A stretch of DNA of 60,000 nucleotides from positions 2,920,997 to 2,980,996 of the forward strand of contig NMRA01000001.1 of assembly GCA_002633005.1 (NCBI GenBank), given 5' to 3'. Position numbers and translations under genes: made by a program. Positions 31,410 to 44,500 of this stretch are shown here, piece by piece. A model generated the notes under the pieces. It made no database searches. It was not told the origin of the DNA and saw nothing but the letters and a program-made list of their open reading frames with translations. The DNA comes from Phoronis australis (taxonomy: Eukaryota > Phoronida > Phoronidae). Within the stretch, counting starts at the first letter, position 1, and each line of letters opens with the position of its first letter.

Positions 31410-34400
31410 ATGATGGATATTTCTATTTTCTTTATTTCTGTTACTTTTGCTTTTCGTAGTTCATGGGCGTATCCCAGTGGCGCACCTCGAGAGGGCTGTA
31501 ACCCAGCCTTGGCACCTATAGTAGGACACAAATCTCCTCCGTCGCCAGGTTTTGGTGGATACAAACTGACGGTGTATGCCGACGGAAAGGACGAATTGAC
31601 AAAGGGATACGTCCCAGGAGAGTCTCTTGATGGTAAGCGCACTGAATAAAGCCTACTTTGAACGGAAAAAGAACACGTAAACTACGTTCTCTTCGTTTCC
31701 TAGTACGTGATGAAAGGGCTCGTGAACGTGTTCTATTTCGTTAATAAAATCACATTTTGTAATTTGATGCCCAGAAGTGGTCGCTATTTCCATTGTCATG
31801 GTTGTTGTGGGCAATTGCTTACGGTTGGAAAACATATTTTGGGATAATGATTGGATGGAATTTTAACTCCACAGCGCTGCAAGTTCTTCAGTTTTAGTGA
31901 CGTATTTCTATTTCAATGAAAGAAACAAACAGCTGTACGTACATCATTTGGTAATGTATTTCAATGGAACATACTCCTTCTGTTTGCTAGACCAGTGAAA
32001 ATAAAGCAAAACATAGAGAGCGAAGTGTTTATTTATGGCAGGTTGATGGAATAAGGAAACTTGGTTAGAAACATGTGAAAACGTGAACAACAAAAATAAT
32101 AAATAGAAAAACAGTTTTTCAGTTACTGATTTTAATTATGAAAGGCGTTAATATTGAAATTGCAAAATGAATCAACGATATAAATATACATTATTCTCAG
32201 CATCAGATATTTTGTTAAAGAAAGCGTGGGTTAGACTTTTACAAGAATGAAGGAGCACCCTGCATCCTTCATGTCTTCGGGGGAAGTCCAATATGCCACT
32301 GTAATGCAATGCGACTTGCCCAAATGATTTGCAGAACGGACTTGATAACATGCAGTGTTATCGGCAGCACTCTTTCGCTTCATCTTAGTTAAAAACTTCG
32401 CGAGTTAGTTCATTCGAAACTTAAGTCCAAATTGTGCATATTGAACACAACCCCAAATGCTTTCTAACTTAACTGAATTTAATGTGAATTTTTTGAATAA
32501 TTTTAATTTTTGAAGGTGCACCACCGCCTGAAATGGCCGCCATAATAAGTGACAGTGTACGCATGCATTATGGGTACTCACTGAACTGCCGCTATATGCA
32601 ATGAGGTTTCCGTGGAAACCCCCGCCCACTTTTAGATTAAGCTTATCTCAAACCTTATTCAGTGGCCTACATTGTAACTCAAATATAAAAAACTATAAAA
32701 AGCTTTTTCAACAGGTAAAAGTATATATTTTCTGAAAGAAATAAGACCAGGAAATATAAAAATACTTTTTGTATTAATGTACCATTATTATTTTTACGTA
32801 AAAACCTTTTTAAGTCACAATTTTATTTTTAAGAAAGGTCCATTCATAGCAAAATAACCCCTGGGTCAATTTTAATGAAATCTTTTTTACATGGAAACTT
32901 CACCAGTTACCTCAAAAAGCTGTTAGGAATTTTCGATTAGTCTTTTCGTTTGGTTTCTATGACAAATCATCTCGCAAAACGTAAGGTATTTTTGTAAAAA
33001 AATTGAAGTCGTATTCATCTTTGTTACATTTCGCAAAAACTAGGCCTTTATATCAAAATCCTGAAACTCTTTTTGAGATTGATGACTAAATATTAAGTTT
33101 GGAAAGTTCAGCGAAATTCACTGAGCCGTTTTTGAGAACTCGTGTTCCTAAGTTCAAATAAAGTCGATTTGCCGAAGCCGAGAAAAAGCCGAACTGAGAC
33201 GGCTGAAAATCTCAAAGTCTTTTGTTAATTATTCGGTGAAAACTTGTTTTCGGTACATATAACCAATATAAGCCATAACTGTCATGGGCAACGCACCATA
33301 GGGGGCTGAGGGGCTATAGTCCCCCACTTTCTTCAGTGCTACGCCGAACATGGTCTATAGGCGGTGCACCACAGGGTGGCTGAGGGGGCTTTAGCCCCCA
33401 CTTTTTTCAGTGCTGCGCCGCCCATGACTATGTTAGCTATTTCAACATTCACACGCAATATCAACTGATTTTGCAGTGTGAATTAACTTAATTATCATTA
33501 AAACCATGCGCACACCCAGTCTTCAATATGGGGGACTCGAATTCCTGATGTGGAACTTTTGGTGACAAAAAAGCGGGCGGACTAAAAAAAAAACGGAGGC
33601 ACCACTGTGAATTGCGCGTTTGTGCTTGTTTAGCGGGCTTTTGTCTAATTTTCTAGGACTTTTTGTTTCTCAGAGGCAGACCTTTTTGCCCACTTCGCCA
33701 AATGGGGGGAGGGGGGCTCATTCGAGCCCCCGAGCCCCCCTGGGTGCGCATGAAAACGNCGTAAGGTATTTTTGTAAAAAAATTGAAGTCGTATTCATCT
33801 TTGTTAGATTTCGCAAAAACTAGGCCTTTATATCAAAATCCTGAAACTCTTTTTGAGATTGATGACGAAATATTAAGTTTGGAAAGTTCAGCGAAATTTA
33901 CTGAGCCGTTTTTGAGAACTCGTGCTCCTAAGTTCAAATAAAGTCGATTTGCCGAAGCCGAGAAAAAGCCGAACTGAGACGGCTGAAAATCTCAAAGTCT
34001 TTTTGTTAATTATTCGGTGAAAACTTGTTTTCGGTACATATAACCAATATAAGCCTTAACTGTCATGGGCAACGCACCATAGGGGGCTGGGGGGGTTATA
34101 GTCCCCCACTTTCTTCAGTGCTACGCCGAACATGGTCTATAGGCGGTACACCACAGGGTGGCTGAGGGGGCTTTAGCCCCCCACTTTTTTCAGTGCTGCG
34201 CCGCCCATGACTATGTTAGCTATTTCAACATTCACACGCAATATCAACTGATTTTGCAGTGTGTAATTAACTTAATTATCATTAAAACCATGCTCACACC
34301 CAGTCTTCAATATGGGGGGCTCGAATTCCTGATGTGGAACTTTTGGTGACAAAAAAGCGGGCGGACTAAAAAAAAACGGAGGCACCACTGTGAATTGCGC

Positions 34401-37400
34401 GTTTGTGCTTGTTTAGCGGGCTTTTGTCTAATTTTCTAGGACTTTTTGTTTCTCAGAGGCAGACCTTTTTGCCCACTTCGCCAAATGGGGGGAGGGGGGC
34501 TCATTCGAGCCCCCGAGCCCCCCTGGGTGCGCATGAAAACGTGCCGTTCCCAGCCAACTTTTACTGTTGTTTCCGACCTATTTTACAAATAGGTCAAAGT
34601 TCATTGCTATGCACATGGCCTGTACACGCCACATGCTGGGAGACTGATACGAAACCAAGTAAGAAATGGATAACAAAAATCGATTGACGAAACTCATTCT
34701 GTGTTATGAACTGGTGAATGTAAATAGAAGAGTCCCTTTGAGATAAACTTTGAAGTTATTTGCTGTTATCTGTCGCCAAATTGTTGCATTAACTTATCCA
34801 CTGTCCGTTTCCATGCAGTTCATCTATCGGGTACAAAACCATTCCTTGGTTTTATCATCACTGCCAAGAAGGGAAATGGAGAGATAGCTAACGGCACGTG
34901 GGATATTCCATGGCAACAAAAGACATACCAGGGTCTGTCGTGCATAAGACCAAAGGACGCCATTACACACGCCGACGGAAAAAAACTGAAATCAGGGAAA
35001 GGATTCAGGGCAAAATGGACAGGACTTTCAGCTGAAGGACCAATAATGTTTCAGTAAGAACGTTTTGTCATTGCATAGAGATACTAGAGATGCAAGTTAA
35101 CGTTGCTAACGTCTTCATAGAATATAGGAAAGTTATTATAAACAACGTTTTGTTGTCAATGCTATCATTATTATTATCATTTAATGTTTACTGTTACAAT
35201 TAATTATTAAATTTTAATCACTAGTCCATGAAAATCTTCGTTTGTCCCATTACTATACACATCTACTACTCAAATGAATGGAGTTGACAACGCTGCTTTC
35301 ATCTCCCTAATCGAAACATTTATTTTCAAATGTTCCCAAAATTGCAGTTATTACACCATAACACGAGCCGTATAACTAATCGTGAAATTCGTAACTGTTT
35401 TCATTTTTTGTCTTTGGTATCTTTATTTTCTGGATTAGACTAGAGTTATGTTGGCCCCAAGGTAATTCTGTAAGAGCAGTCAATAACTACACCAGGATGT
35501 TACCAGTAACATTATGTAAAAAATAATTTTCTAAAACTTCGCTGAAACCATGAACTTTTGCAAAGAGAGATCACTGGTGGTCACATCTGGCAAAAACATA
35601 AAACATTCATCTGCTTCCAAAATTTTTAATAAAAGCGTCTTTGAAAATGATAAATACGTGATAACAAATTTTAGTAACCTTGTGAGCTTGCTAAATGAAC
35701 GTACTTTTTGGCATGTTTTCGGAAAGCCTGAATTCACATCTTCCGTTCACGATAGTGGCCACGGGTGGCGCAGTGTTCATGTACTATTTCAACTGACACT
35801 TTTTGCGAATGGACGAAAATTATCCTTGTCCGGCAATAATTTTTCAACTGACAAATTGCGTCAGTGTTTAAAGACTGACGACAAGGGGTACCGAAGTATC
35901 ACACTCTCTGACACAAAAGCCGTTTTATAACGTAAGTTGAACTCTAGTTCTTTGGCTTAGTCAAATCTTAGCTAAATCCTGGCATGCTTTCCGTAGCCGT
36001 TATAACCACGCGAAAACAAAAGGTCACGTTAGCCTTTGCGAGATTTTGCCATGTTTTACAAACGAACAGCGTGATCACACTAGCTTTTTTGAGAGATTCT
36101 ACACAGTGTTTAAGAGGTGCAATCGCAAGCTTGCTGCAAACACCACAAAATAAAAGTTATATTCAGCCGCATCGGTGTATACACTATCTGAACATATTTG
36201 TGTGGCAACCACTTAATCAGCTGACATGGGGTAGTTTCATAGATACATGTCTATCTAGGACTATACTCCCACATGTCTATCGACAGTCCCGAAAGTTCGG
36301 CCACGCCTACCATAGTTACCGTTGCGAAAGCCCTGAAGTGCGATGACCTTGCAAGCGTGCTACAGTTCTTTCTATAATGTCTTTAATCATGTTTCGCTGA
36401 AACTGTAGTCAGATTTAGCCGCATTGTCAACATACTTCCTGGGGAAAGCAAAACAAACTGTTGCACGCAGTGGAACATCCACTATACCAAGCATTTAAGC
36501 CCATGCAGAGATTATGCCAGTCCATTGACGCCGCGCTATTCGCACATTCAAGTGTCTGATCGATTCAACTAAAGGGACACCGTGGGCGCAGTATGGTTTT
36601 CCGCATTGTGCAGTTGTGATCGGTAAGCTATTTCACAGCACGAGAGGGAAGACCTTCATCTATGAAATTTAACTACATTACAACTTTCTAGCATCTTCTG
36701 GTTGCTTACAGTTACAACGGCAACAAACCAGCGTACCATCGAAGAAAATAAACCTTGATTTTGACCTACAGCAACCTTTTATCAGCGACAGAATTCCCCT
36801 CTTTCGATCTTTGTACGAATCATTGATATGCACTGGAAGTGTAGCACTTGCATCGCAAAACCATCTTTTAAAACCAATGATTGTGGGGCAAAGATTGCGG
36901 ACTTTCGTTTACTCCTTACCGCGATCTGATTGACTGAAAATAGTAGCTTAATTGTTATTTCGGACTCCATTTATTTCATTGTACAATGGCTGCAGGGACC
37001 TGCCGGAAACAGTTGCGACTGTGACCTTTTCAACCGTCGTGACAATGCGGACTATGCTTTTGGGAAGCAGACACGTATTGCAAACGGGAAGGTTGGATTT
37101 TGTGAGCCCATAGTTTAATAGTACAGCCTGTGTTCACAGGTCTTCGCAAACCATTTTGATGTGCCAGTAAAATTTAATACCGGCAAAGGTTTTGCTTACG
37201 ACTGCGTGCAAGACCTTCAATTTGATAAAATGGTTGGAGAGACCTCGCTGTCCACAAGGCCTACTGCTTCAACTAAAAAATTACAATGTACTTTCAGGGC
37301 CACGGTTGTTGTGAAAAAGAAAGAATTTTACATGATGATTATTACCGAAACCTTGAGCCAAGACAAGCCAACTACGACTACTACCACAACGACGACCACC

Positions 37401-37544
37401 ACAACAGCGCCTCCAACGACAACCAAGTCAACCACAACGACTCCCTATAGACGAGGAAAGAAAAACTCGGCAAACAACTTGTTCTCTGTCAGTTTCATAT
37501 TATTCTTCCACTGCCTCGCTTTTAGTACATATCTTAGACTCTGA
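31410..37544 (+). CDS. GPI-type Reeler-domain protein 2 (complete, three exons)
   Basis: Exons 31410-31632, 34819-35053 and 37298-37544 join with phases 1 and 2 (G|GTAAGC to CATGCAG; CA|GTAAGA to TTTCAG), exactly as in the gene at 14.4 kb, giving 234 residues. Residues 1-20 are a signal peptide. The Reeler domain begins YPSGAPREGCNPALAP and continues YVPGESLDVHLSG, FLGFIITAKKGNG, ANGTWDIPW, GLSCIRPKDAITHADG, FRAKWTG, and PIMFQATVVVKKKEFYMM. The two domain cysteines align with those of Reeler 1. The stalk is a nearly pure run of Thr (ACN codons, 37366-37440) with Pro and Lys. The C terminus (LFSVSFILFFHCLAFSTYLRL, shown here in part: FSVSFILFFHCLAF) is hydrophobic and ends without a tail, which is GPI-signal-like. 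Exon 2 has no internal start codon and is recognised only by homology and splicing. Intron 1 (3.2 kb) contains a probable false duplication. Confidence 0.9.
33283..33428. mobile_element. Pair of GGGCGGCGCA-type palindromic elements
   Basis: Two adjoining units, CATGGGCAACGCACCATAGG onward and GGCGGTGCACCACAGGGTGG onward, each run through AGCCCCC/GTCCCCC to CAGTGCTGCGCCG-type ends. They match 704-771 and recur in the second tandem copy at about 34062-34210. Confidence 0.5.
33505..33752. mobile_element. CATGCGCACAC-family nonautonomous element, copy 2
   Basis: 248 bp with terminal inverted repeats CATGCGCACACCCAG and, at the other end, CCTGGGTGCGCATG. The interior shares CCCACTTCGCCAAATGGGG with the copy at 1751. 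Confidence 0.75.
33760..34541. repeat. Tandem copy 2 of the ~780-bp segment
   Basis: Second copy of 32980-33758; see that entry. Both lie in intron 1 of Reeler gene 2, so the real intron is probably about 0.8 kb shorter. Confidence 0.85.
34289..34535. mobile_element. CATGCGCACAC-family nonautonomous element, copy 3
   Basis: Same element as 33505-33752 inside the second tandem copy; probably not an independent insertion. Confidence 0.7.
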
Positions 37545-37784
37545 GCAAAAACAATAAGACGAAGTGGAACCGTTTGAATATTATGATCACACGATGGGTG
37601 ATAAAGAATCCCGATGCCGAGATCGTAAAAAACACCGGGTATAGTACTTGTCACTATTGTCACAAAATTCACACAATACAGAGTAGAACAAACCAAAATA
37701 CTCATGAAGGTAAACATACTAAAGTGTAAATGCACTGAAAGACGTTTTAATCAGTATTTCTGTACTAATACGGGTATACTATGC

Positions 37785-37914
37785 AGGGGCGGATCAAGGA
37801 TTTTTTAAAAGGGATCCAAGCCAATAATTTGAAACCTATAGATTTGAAATCACTAAAATCAAGGGAAAAAGAGGGTCCGGACCCCCTTGACTCCACCTCC
37901 TGGATCCGCCTATG
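37785..37914. mobile_element. GGCGGATC-type palindromic repeat
   Basis: The left end AGGGGCGGATCAAGGATT mirrors the right end (CTCCTGGATCCGCCTATGC). The interior contains GGGTCCGGACCCCCTTGAC. No coding capacity. Confidence 0.6.
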
Positions 37915-37966
37915 CTATTCATACCAGACCCAGATACTAGCCCCTTGTGGAGTATACAGGGGTAGA

Positions 37967-38104
37967 GTTCAGTAACGCTAGGACCTTGCCAAAAAGCAAG
38001 ACTTTGTGAGACTACGTAAGATATTGCCGTTCATTTTAATTGAGAGCACGTGATTTTGGCTAGACTATAGCGAGGTTCTAGCGCAGGTCCTGGCGTTACT
38101 GAAC
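37967..38104. mobile_element. CTAGGACC MITE, copy 2
   Basis: Terminal inverted repeats GTTCAGTAACGCTAGGACC and GTTCAGTAACGCCAGGACC. Interior AGCAAGACTTTGTGAG and GAGCACGTGATTTTGG. It lies 90 bp from copy 3. Confidence 0.85.
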
Positions 38105-38194
38105 CTACCCTGGTTTGGGCTGCGCAGTTATCTTTATACAAAGGCTGTGTGTCCGTAACAACGAGCTTTGTGTAGCGGCTATAACCAGCCTCCC

Positions 38195-38328
38195 GTTCAG
38201 TAAAGCAAGGACCTCGCTAAAAAGCAAGACTTCGCGAGATTTCGTGAGATATTGCATTTTAAATGAGAGCACGTGACTTTGATTAGGTTTTAGCTAGGTC
38301 CTAGCGTAGGTCCTAGCGTCTACTGAAC
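38195..38328. mobile_element. CTAGGACC MITE, copy 3
   Basis: Ends GTTCAGTAAAGCAAGGACC and, inverted, GTTCAGTAGACGCTAGGACC. Same interior blocks as the other copies. Confidence 0.85.
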
Positions 38329-40514
38329 GCACGCCAGCGTTCCGCGCAAGAAGGGCATTTAGGCCACCTACCGCTATAAAATTGATCTCAACTTGTTCCT
38401 TGCGATTTCTGGGTTATTAAAGAATTGATTCTTCGTTATTCTCCGTTGAGTCTAAGCACGGTCAGTGCATAAAATGACACGCCGTGACAATTTAATTTGT
38501 GGAGCTTAGTGTCGAGCGTTATCGAAATGCCAGTTCTTTCAAAGCTCTTAATAACTTTAAGACTAAGGAACAGTTTGAGAACAATTTCACATATTTAATT
38601 CATTCGTCTTTCTTACGCTTTGAAAAACGTTATTCGTTGCTTAATTTGAATATATTGGATTTGTGTTCATTTATTCACATGCTAATTTCGTGCATGATGT
38701 AACAAAAATGTTGTAAAAATGACTCAGATCAAAGGCGCTTGATACTTGGAGCACAGAGTTAGGATATATGTTTTGCAGAACGACGAATCAAAGAATTACT
38801 CAAGCTGTTGAAACATATTCAGTGATTAAAGATTCTTTGCTCTCCAACAACTAACGCAATGCGTTTCGTGATTCCACTAATTGTTTTTTGCGTGTGTGTG
38901 TATGTATATATAAGGGGTGTCTTAGTTCAAGGATAGGCGATTAAATTAGTAGGACTGAGCTTTTCAAACGAGTCAAACATTTAAGCACCTGCATTTGAGC
39001 TCTCAATTTCTACTTTTCAAGAAGCTTCACCCATACAAGCACAAAAGCAGACTCGATCACATATGGCGCAAGGTTTTACTTCATTACAACAATTAATCGG
39101 ATTCTGTATTAATCATAAACATAATTTAACTTTGTGGGAAAACGCACATTGCGTTAAACAGCTTTGGCGTTGATGGACTTCCTTAAATAATTACGTTTGT
39201 ATTGAAATCAATAAATCTTGGTACTGGAACGCTGAAGGTTTAATTGATCCGTAAGCGGCAGTTAGTATTAAAAGGTCTTGAAACTGCAGTTAGTGATCAT
39301 CTGTGAACCATTCTTTGATTACTAATACACTCACTCTGGTCTTGGTGTCCATTAACCTTTGAACGCTTAGGTAGTCTTCGTCGTTATGTTCAGTGCACTC
39401 TAGTTTCACTAAACGTGATGCGGAAGACATGCCAGCTTTTCCATAACAACGATTTTCGTAATGAGACTTATTGGAATATTCGAAAGAAATGTGTCGTTTG
39501 CATGTAATTCAGATGAGTCGTCGAGCATTTTGTTATCAATCTTAAGCGAAACAATTAAAGCGATACGAAAGCCACTGAGCACCAACTACTATCTCCATCT
39601 AGTGTTCATTCTTAGAAGCAGTAGCTCCATATAGTGATAGTGCTGTGCGTGAACTTGGAATTGAATATTTATTCGGTGAAAAGAATTTTTTGTAATTATT
39701 GGCCTCGCGATCAACCATTTTCTCCTTTACCATAACTTGTGTCGCTGAACCGGAGAAATATGTGAATGGCTAAATCGATTACTGTTTGGTGAAACTGATC
39801 CCCCGTAGTTGAAAAGGTTGGTTAAAATTGACGTTATTTTATTCAAATGTAACTTGATTTAGTGCAGTGCAAATTTTTATGAATATGAACGTGATTATTT
39901 GAGTGAACTTGTCAAGTTGCCTCGCGTATTCAAAGTTCACGCAACACTCACTTCCGCTTAATCTTGAGATTTAAGCAGGATTCCAAGTTCACGTACAGCA
40001 ATAGGTCACAGAACCAGCCTCAGTTTTCGCTTTCGACATTTATTTTGCCTTGACGCATGCATTTGGAATCAAAAGTTGCCGAATGTGTGTGGACTGGTGC
40101 TGCCGGAGTCTCGGTATTTGGAGACCTTTTAAACCCAATTTAAATATTTTTACACTTCAATTAACATGTAAAAGATATTTTTGAGAAAAAAAAAACATTT
40201 TAGTACAATTAAATTCTAAAATGATATCATCGGCGACAATGAAACCTCAAAGCTGAACAGAATTACACGAATTTATCTCATCCAACACTTTAACAGTTGT
40301 TCGGAGCATCTCGTAAAAAATTCAGCAGCCCAGCGCTCGATTTCGTTCCTAAATGATTATTCTGGAGAGGGCGCTCCTCTGAGCCGGCTTCGTTCAGCAC
40401 TACATAGTATCAGCGTCAGCCATTTTTACGGCGTCCAGGAACGAAACAACAGAGGCCACCAGTTCAATTTCTGTAAGGTTTGACTTGAAACCTTTGTCAC
40501 AAAAACAATATACC

Positions 40515-40711
40515 TCAGAGGCGGATCTGCAGGGGGGTTCAACCCCGACCCTCGGGACAAGATCAAAAATAAAATTTGAAGAAAACATCGCCAGAAAAAC
40601 CAAATCAACTACTAAAAACCACAAAAAAAATCTCGCTACGCGCCTCGGATTCGCTCGAATCCTAAACCCCCCCCCCTCTACTGAAAACGTAGATCTGCCA
40701 CTGTACCTCTG
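40515..40711. mobile_element. GGCGGATC-type element with CAGAGG ends
   Basis: The left end CAGAGGCGGATCTGCAGGGG mirrors the right end (GTAGATCTGCCACTGTACCT then CTG). It has C-rich and G-rich inner ends and an A-rich interior. Confidence 0.5.
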
Positions 40712-40775
40712 ATCGAAGTTAATAACTTCAAGAAATCAATGCTATACAGAAATAAAGTCTCCCATAATGCGTTTT

Positions 40776-41107
40776 TTGGCCGTAAAACCGATTATGTCCT
40801 GCATATCAGACATCCAGGAAAAATCGGTTAATTCACGAGAAACAGCGCAAAACGACCAGCGATTTCTTCTCTTTTGACATTCAATAAACTGTCAATACAG
40901 CCAAGTTTTTTCTGTTCTTCATGAATAACTATGAATATCAACAGTTTTCTCATTAACAGTGAGCAAAGTGCCGCCTCCAGCCAATGCGATATTTTTGATC
41001 ACTGAGTTATGGGTTATAAATCTGCATGGCAGCCTTAAACGTGTAAAATTCTCGACAATTTTCACTGATAACATATTTTTTATGTCCCCGGCATTGTGTA
41101 TGGTTAT
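40776..41107. repeat. 332-bp tandem copy 1 flanking a single N
   Basis: TTGGCCGTAAAACCGATTAT to GGCATTGTGTATGGTTAT. The N at 41108 is followed directly by a second copy of the same length with a few substitutions. Probable unmerged assembly overlap. Confidence 0.85.
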
Positions 41108-41108
41108 N

Positions 41109-41440
41109 TTGGCCGTAAAACCGATTATGTCCTGCATATCAGACATCCAAGAAAAATCGGTTAATTCACGAGAAACAGCGCAAAACGACCAGCGATTTCT
41201 TATCTTTCGACATTCAATAAACTGTCAATACAGCCAAGTTTTTTCTGTTCTTCATGAATAACTATGAATATCAACAGTTTTCTCATTAACAGTGAGCAAA
41301 GTGCCGCCTCCAGCCAATGCGATATTTTTGATCACTGAGTTATGGGTTATAAATCTGCATGGCAGCATTAAACGTGTAAAATTCTCGACAATTTTCACTG
41401 ATAGCATATTTTTTATGTCCCCGGCATTGTGTATGGCTAT
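41109..41440. repeat. 332-bp tandem copy 2
   Basis: Second copy of 40776-41107, ending GGCATTGTGTATGGCTAT. Probably the same locus. Confidence 0.85.
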
Positions 41441-44400
41441 TCACACATAAACGTGAATCGTTAAATGTCATAAATGCGTAATGTCGAAATACGGCCTTGT
41501 TTGTAGTCACCGACAGCGATCCTCACACGACGCCCCGTTTCTTTAGACCTCATCAGTTGTCGCTGTTAATCTTGCCCGGCTTCATTATTTATTCCACAGA
41601 AATTTACGCGTCGTTCTGACTACACAGTATAATTAGAACCATGAGAAAAGATACGTGTTGGCAAAGGACAGAGTTGCGGTGTATGAGAAAAGATTTAGCC
41701 TCGGCTAAAAATGCTAGCGATCGTATTCATAACCAAAGAACACTGCTGATGAGAGCACCCACATAGTCTGTGAGACAGCCATTTTGAATTTGAACACGAA
41801 ACGGGATTTAAACAAAAAAACGGCGGATCAATTTCATGCAGACATATACACCAGGAGTTTAAAGTTGCCAAATCTTTGGTTGTTAGCAGTTTTTATCGGT
41901 TTTGATTTGTTTGAAATGGAAATTAGACAAGATTTCATGCCTGAAGTATTATTACAAATTCGTGATTTTTCCACAAATACACTGAGATCATTGACATTTG
42001 ATTTCCAATGTGTTAAACTTTTTGGAGACACAGATTATTGCTAGAGAGTGCAGGGAAACGCGGATTTTGGAGATTTTTGATCAAAGACATGGGTTCTTCG
42101 ATGTAACACAAAAAATCTGGCGGCGAAGTGCTGATCATCCAAGCCGACGTGAAAAACTCAAAGCTAATATCGCGAATGCGCGTGTGTGTGAATGTGAGAG
42201 AGAAAGGAAAAATGCAAAGAGCTGAAGAACATTTGAGGAAAAAAGTCTGAGTATTGGCAACGAAATCAAACGGTGGACTGTCGAGCGAGATAAATTGAAC
42301 ATTCCCAGAAATATGGAGCTTCTCTAGTGATACATCCGGGTGCCAGAATTTGCACTCCTCACGTGTCTTCCGGAATACCTTCATATCCATGCTTACCTTT
42401 CATTGAATTTCATCGTAAACCTAGAATTGTTTTTGAAAATCATATAATGGTTCCAGTCTGATACTAATTAACCGATTGAATCCTTCAATGAGTCTAAAAA
42501 CACGAAGTTGATCTTGGCTAGTCGCCATAATTATACAATTTTTTTCTAAACGGACAAAACTGCTTTGACAACTCGGGCTTTAGCTCTAAAATTAAATAAA
42601 TGAAGACAAGTCGAGCACTGATCTCGCAGATTTTTGCGAAAATAAAAACCAAAACAAAGACGCATTTATGAGAAAACTCGAAGTATAGTTTAAGTTTGTC
42701 AAAGAAAGGTTTGGTTTGTATAATTCTGTTCAACTTTGCGCTTTTATTGAATGAAACGGTGACGATTCCCAGAGTCGATGAGTACCCGTTGGGATAGTCT
42801 AAACGGTTCCACTTTTTACAGAATGCGGTTTGCGCGAAAATAAACTTGATTCATCCCGGTGTGACATAGATAGGTGCACAATAACGTGATACAGAAATTC
42901 AGTAACCAATTGCAACGAATTAATGAGGTGCGTGCGATTTTGATTGCAGCTAAATTCATTGGTGTTATTAGCTCTCAAGTAACCACAATAGTCGGATGTA
43001 ACGCACCCGTATTTTATGAACCAGTTGGATGCCCGTTATTCAGTGGAAAAAATGCTTCTCAAAATTCGGACACGTTATATCCCTCCATTACCTCCCACTG
43101 CGCACATTTTGCTTGCTTGCGTAAAGCAACAATCGTTGCGCTGGTGCGCAAATATGTACTCGATGTATGTTCGATTTCGTCTTCAAATATCCTCGTTGAC
43201 AGGATTAATTTAACATGATTAGTATTTTCTGAAAATATTGACACAGTTTCGTATGTTTTTATACAGGCCCAGTGCGTACGAGAGAGCGAGCTGTTGTATT
43301 AGATTTAATCAATACGTCGTGTGGTTAGAGCTAAGGCACATATGTACAATGTATTGTTACTTGGTGACTTTTGTCTAGTTTACCAGACACGGTTGCTGGT
43401 CACCTGTAACTCTGCAAGTTTTCCTTTACTTTAGATTAGGCGATAGCTAACTTTTCGTTCTATTCTGAAGTCCTCATATTGGATTGAGTTCACTGCCTAA
43501 ATAAGGGGTGACAGTTAAGAATACGAAACAATTGCATGTTTGTGCGATTTCATCTCGTCTTTAAGCTGATCTCTAAGCCTGACTTCCAGAAGCAGTCAAG
43601 TTTTCATGAGAAAACGGTCAGATAGATTATTATAAATATTGTGGTATTATTCTTTATTAACATATATTCGATAATGAACGACTCCAAAATATATTCGAGT
43701 TCGCAGGCAGGTAGTTGGTAGATATTTGATGGCTTATGACGGTTTGTAAAGCACAGTTTCATGTTCCCTAAGAATAAAATGTGCGTGTGTTGAATGCAGT
43801 GTTGTGTGGCAGTACATATACTAGACAACGTAGACAAATTCCTGTGGCAGAATACAATTTTGTTCCACGCTGAAGTTAAAGCTTCCGACAAAATAGTGCA
43901 GTGTGGTAGTTTTTTTTTTGAAACGCCTTTCAAATAAATTTAAGTTTCCAGTAAACTTTGTTAGCTAGTGGAGCTGAGGAAAATTAGCATGTGTTTCACT
44001 CGGAATGACTCATAATGTACTCAGTCGCTCACCTGTGTATAATGTTTCAACTAATTGGGTATATTTTAACAGTATACAATAATTATGAAAAAATAAATTG
44101 AATCCAAAGATCCTGTCGCCGACTCCATTTGTAGTACACCTGGAGTTTAACATAGAAAACTGTGTAATTATAGTTAAATGTATTGATGAAACCGTGTTTT
44201 GGAGACTACTAGACGTCAAAGTTAAAGTTTAATTGAAGCATTAGATCTACACGAATATTGAATATTTCTGTTTACAGTAATTACCAGATCCTGGGCAAAA
44301 CGAGGTTCTTCATCATAAACATCGCCTATATTTGTTTGCACGTGTAATTTAAGAATAAACCAGTCGATGAATTAGGTATGTCATAAGTGACGTCACATTA

Positions 44401-44500
44401 ATCACCCAATGATGATTATTGTTACTTTGAAAGATATGGGGCTATAAGAGGCTCGCGTGGCAAAGCAACGGCTACTTGTATAGGTTCAATGAAGGCGTGC

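Larger units (their letters stand above)
32980..33758. repeat. Tandem copy 1 of a ~780-bp segment flanking a single N
   Basis: It begins CGTAAGGTATTTTTGTAAAA and ends GCGCATGAAAACG. It is nearly identical, with a few substitutions and homopolymer length changes, to 33760-34541, which begins immediately after the N at 33759. This is most likely one locus assembled twice from the two haplotypes or from overlapping contigs. Confidence 0.85.

Noticed and set aside
33620-34687. Matching ORFs beginning MCLFSGLLSNFLGLF in both tandem copies
   Set aside because: They lie inside the CATGCGCACAC-family element; repeat-derived, not a gene.
35550-35930. 126-codon plus-strand ORF in intron 2 of Reeler 2
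   Set aside because: No recognisable domain or splice context; the length is possible by chance.
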